A DNA stretch of 15,071 bases, from contig DGUB01000031.1 in NCBI GenBank assembly GCA_002393815.1, forward strand, positions 1 to 15,071, in the 5' to 3' direction. Under the pieces are notes generated by a model. It worked only from the letters and a program-made list of their open reading frames with translations. It ran no database searches and was not told the DNA's origin. The translations under genes were made by a program, and so were the position numbers. Shown piece after piece: positions 13,229 to 15,071 of this stretch. Numbering within the stretch: position 1 is the first letter of the stretch; the number at the start of each line of letters is the position of its first letter. This stretch comes from Ruminococcus sp. UBA4321. Its GTDB lineage: Bacteria > Bacillota > Clostridia > Oscillospirales > Ruminococcaceae.

Positions 13229-15071
13229 AGATATACCGACAGACGGCGTGCGCGGAAAGTTCCGATTTCTCCAGCAGTGCCGGAACAGATGCCTGTTTCA
13301 GGAAACAGTCTGCCGAGACGCGGACATATCTGCCCTTGAAGCCGTACTGTGCCAGCAGTGACCCGAATATCGTGGAAATGCCTCCGTAGCCGCTGCTTTC
13401 TTCAAAGAACATCACAACCCGGTAAGGCAGAGCCTGTTCGACAAGTTCTTCCACCACCGGGAAGATTCTGGTCAGCTTTAACAGGCTTGTCGGACAGCCG
13501 CTTTTTTCGCAGGTCTGATGTGCTTCCCAAAGTGCCTGATAAATTCTGCCGTAAGAAATCAGCAGCATGTCACTGCCGGGAGATTCCGTGAACGTGTATT
13601 CTGTATTCAGATTTTCTTTCGGGAACGTCATCTCTTTGTCGTTGCCGCGCGGATAGCGGACAGCGGTCAGCCCGGTATCTTCCTGAATGGCGCGTCTCAT
13701 GCACAGCCGCAGTTCTTCGTAACACGCCGGAGAATAAATGACTGCCCCCGGAATCGAAGTCAGCATGGGAACGTCAAAAGTTCCCTGATGGGTTTCGCCG
13801 TCTTCACCGACAATTCCGGCGCGGTCAATTCCCAGTACCACATGAAGCTTCCCGATTGCGACATCATGCAGAAGCTGGTCGTACGCTCTCTGTAAAAACG
13901 TCGAATACACCGCGAATACCGGAATCATTCCGGCGGCGGCAAGCCCTGCCGAAAATGTGACAGCATGCTGTTCCGCAATGCCGACATCATAGAAGCGTTC
14001 CGGAAATTTCTGCTGGAAATACTGTAAGCCCGTCCCGAACGTCATCGCCGCCGTAATCGCGCAGATTCTCTCATCCTGTCCGGCGAGTTCGGCGAGTTCC
14101 TTTCCGAAGATATCGGAATAACAGCCGTTTCCGGAAACTTCCGGATTTCCGGTCATGATATCGAATTTCGGAACGCCGTGGAACAGGCTCGGATTCTTTT
14201 CCGCCGGGAGATATCCCCTGCCCTTCACGGTCTTGACGTGAATAAACACGGGCGCATGATAGCGTTTCGCCGTCCGGAGAACTTCTTCAAGTTCCTGCAT
14301 GTTATGCCCGTCAACGGGTCCCAGATACACAAAGCCGAACTGCTCGAACATCGTCGCCTGCTGGAACATAATGCGCTTGAAGCCGTCCTTCGTCTTTTTC
14401 AGGACGCGGACAGCGTGCGTTCCGACTCCGGGTGTGTTCAGCAGATTCTTTTCCAGCTGCTGTTTCCGGCGGACATAGCTTTCACTCTCCCGGATAGACC
14501 GCAGATAGCCCGAGACTGCCCCGACATTTCCGGAAATGGACATATTATTGTCATTCAGGATGACAATCAGGTTTTTCATTTTCTTCTTGCCGCCGTTGTT
14601 CAGCCCCTCGAATGCCATGCCGCCCGTCAGTGCGCCGTCACCAATCACCGCAATCACATGATGCTGTAAATCGCCCTTCATGCGCATGGCTTCGGCAATG
14701 CCGCAGGCGACTGAAATCGAAGTGCTGCTGTGTCCGCTGATAAAAATATCATGTTCCGATTCATCCGGCTTCGGAAAGCCGGAAATCCCGTTTTCCTTCC
14801 GGATAGTCGAAAACCTGTCCGCCCGTCCGGTCAGAATCTTGTGCGTATAACACTGGTGTCCCACGTCCCAGATGATTTTATCTTTCGGCGACTCGAAAAT
14901 CCGGTGCAGTGCCATGGTCAGTTCCACCGTTCCCAGATTCGAGGCAAGATGTCCGCCGTTGTGCGAGATGACGCGAATCATCAGCGAACGGATTTCCTTC
15001 GCCAGCTTCCGGCATTGATAAAAATTCAGTTTTTTTAAATCTTCCGGCAGATTCAGGTCTTTCAGCTGAAT
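13206..15071 (-). CDS. dxs: 1-deoxy-D-xylulose-5-phosphate synthase (5' end just outside window)
   Basis: Dxs is a thiamine-diphosphate enzyme that condenses pyruvate and glyceraldehyde 3-phosphate, the first step of the MEP pathway to isoprenoids. The frame is open to the window edge (621 residues seen). Family members are about 620-640 residues, so only a few N-terminal residues are missing: the visible start IQLKDLNLPEDLKKL matches the usual region near position 5-10. Motifs are SHNGGHLASNLG, the ThDP/Mg site GDGALTGGM with N-x-N in NDNNMS, GPVDGHN, and DRAGIVGEDGETHQG in the pyrimidine domain, then the C-terminal transketolase domain. It is the first visible gene of the leftward operon; its promoter, and possibly xseA/xseB/ispA-type genes, would lie beyond 15071. 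Its end overlaps tlyA by 23 bp. Confidence 0.97.
   Translation of the reverse strand: MQLKDLNLPEDLKKLNFYQCRKLAKEIRSLMIRVISHNGGHLASNLGTVELTMALHRIFESPKDKIIWDVGHQCYTHKILTGRADRFSTIRKENGISGFPKPDESEHDIFISGHSSTSISVACGIAEAMRMKGDLQHHVIAVIGDGALTGGMAFEGLNNGGKKKMKNLIVILNDNNMSISGNVGAVSGYLRSIRESESYVRRKQQLEKNLLNTPGVGTHAVRVLKKTKDGFKRIMFQQATMFEQFGFVYLGPVDGHNMQELEEVLRTAKRYHAPVFIHVKTVKGRGYLPAEKNPSLFHGVPKFDIMTGNPEVSGNGCYSDIFGKELAELAGQDERICAITAAMTFGTGLQYFQQKFPERFYDVGIAEQHAVTFSAGLAAAGMIPVFAVYSTFLQRAYDQLLHDVAIGKLHVVLGIDRAGIVGEDGETHQGTFDVPMLTSIPGAVIYSPACYEELRLCMRRAIQEDTGLTAVRYPRGNDKEMTFPKENLNTEYTFTESPGSDMLLISYGRIYQALWEAHQTCEKSGCPTSLLKLTRIFPVVEELVEQALPYRVVMFFEESSGYGGISTIFGSLLAQYGFKGRYVRVSADCFLKQASVPALLEKSELSAHAVCRYIYAYGNKD

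Overview
The window looks like chromosomal DNA of a Gram-positive Clostridia-class bacterium, most likely a Ruminococcus or close relative in the Oscillospiraceae. The reasons are strong AAAGGAG ribosome sites, consensus sigma-A promoters with 17-bp spacers, the gene group dxs-tlyA-nadK-argR-recN, and a secreted protein ending in a type I dockerin. This is inferred from content only; no database was searched.

Left part (1-2367). A membrane-anchored protein with a Thr/Ser-rich outer region runs leftward off the window. A promoter region separates it from a compact rightward unit: consensus promoter, strong ribosome site, 25-codon reading frame and strong terminator, all within about 170 bp. 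An 11-bp-arm palindrome lies between the two divergent promoters. Next comes a cation diffusion facilitator (378 aa) with its own promoter. Its stop codon lies in a 13-bp inverted repeat whose other arm lies in the promoter of the following gene.

Centre (2368-8446). A 1330-residue MacB-type ABC exporter has ATPase and permease in one chain. Its outer domain is very large: it carries a Glu/Ser/Thr-rich acidic stretch, a helical segment and about 14 copies of a roughly 15-residue repeat (core [QE]DLM-x-M-Y). After a terminator comes a secreted protein with four CAP/SCP-like domains and a C-terminal dockerin. The later CAP domains have progressively lost the usual active-site residues. A hairpin terminator at 8417-8445 separates this gene from the convergent operon.

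Right part (8447-15071). All genes are on the minus strand and tightly packed, in the transcription order dxs (5' end just outside the window), tlyA, a YkuE-like metallophosphoesterase, nadK, argR, recN and a 57-aa small protein. Overlaps or gaps of at most 20 bp suggest one transcript. It would join isoprenoid precursor synthesis, rRNA methylation, NADP synthesis, arginine regulation and DNA repair, which is a conserved but functionally mixed cluster.

Best leads: the repeat-bearing outer domain of the exporter, the decaying four-CAP dockerin protein, the 25-aa unit with its own promoter and terminator, the 57-aa protein coupled to recN, and a large excess of the palindrome TCCGGA. No RNA genes, mobile elements or CRISPR arrays were seen.
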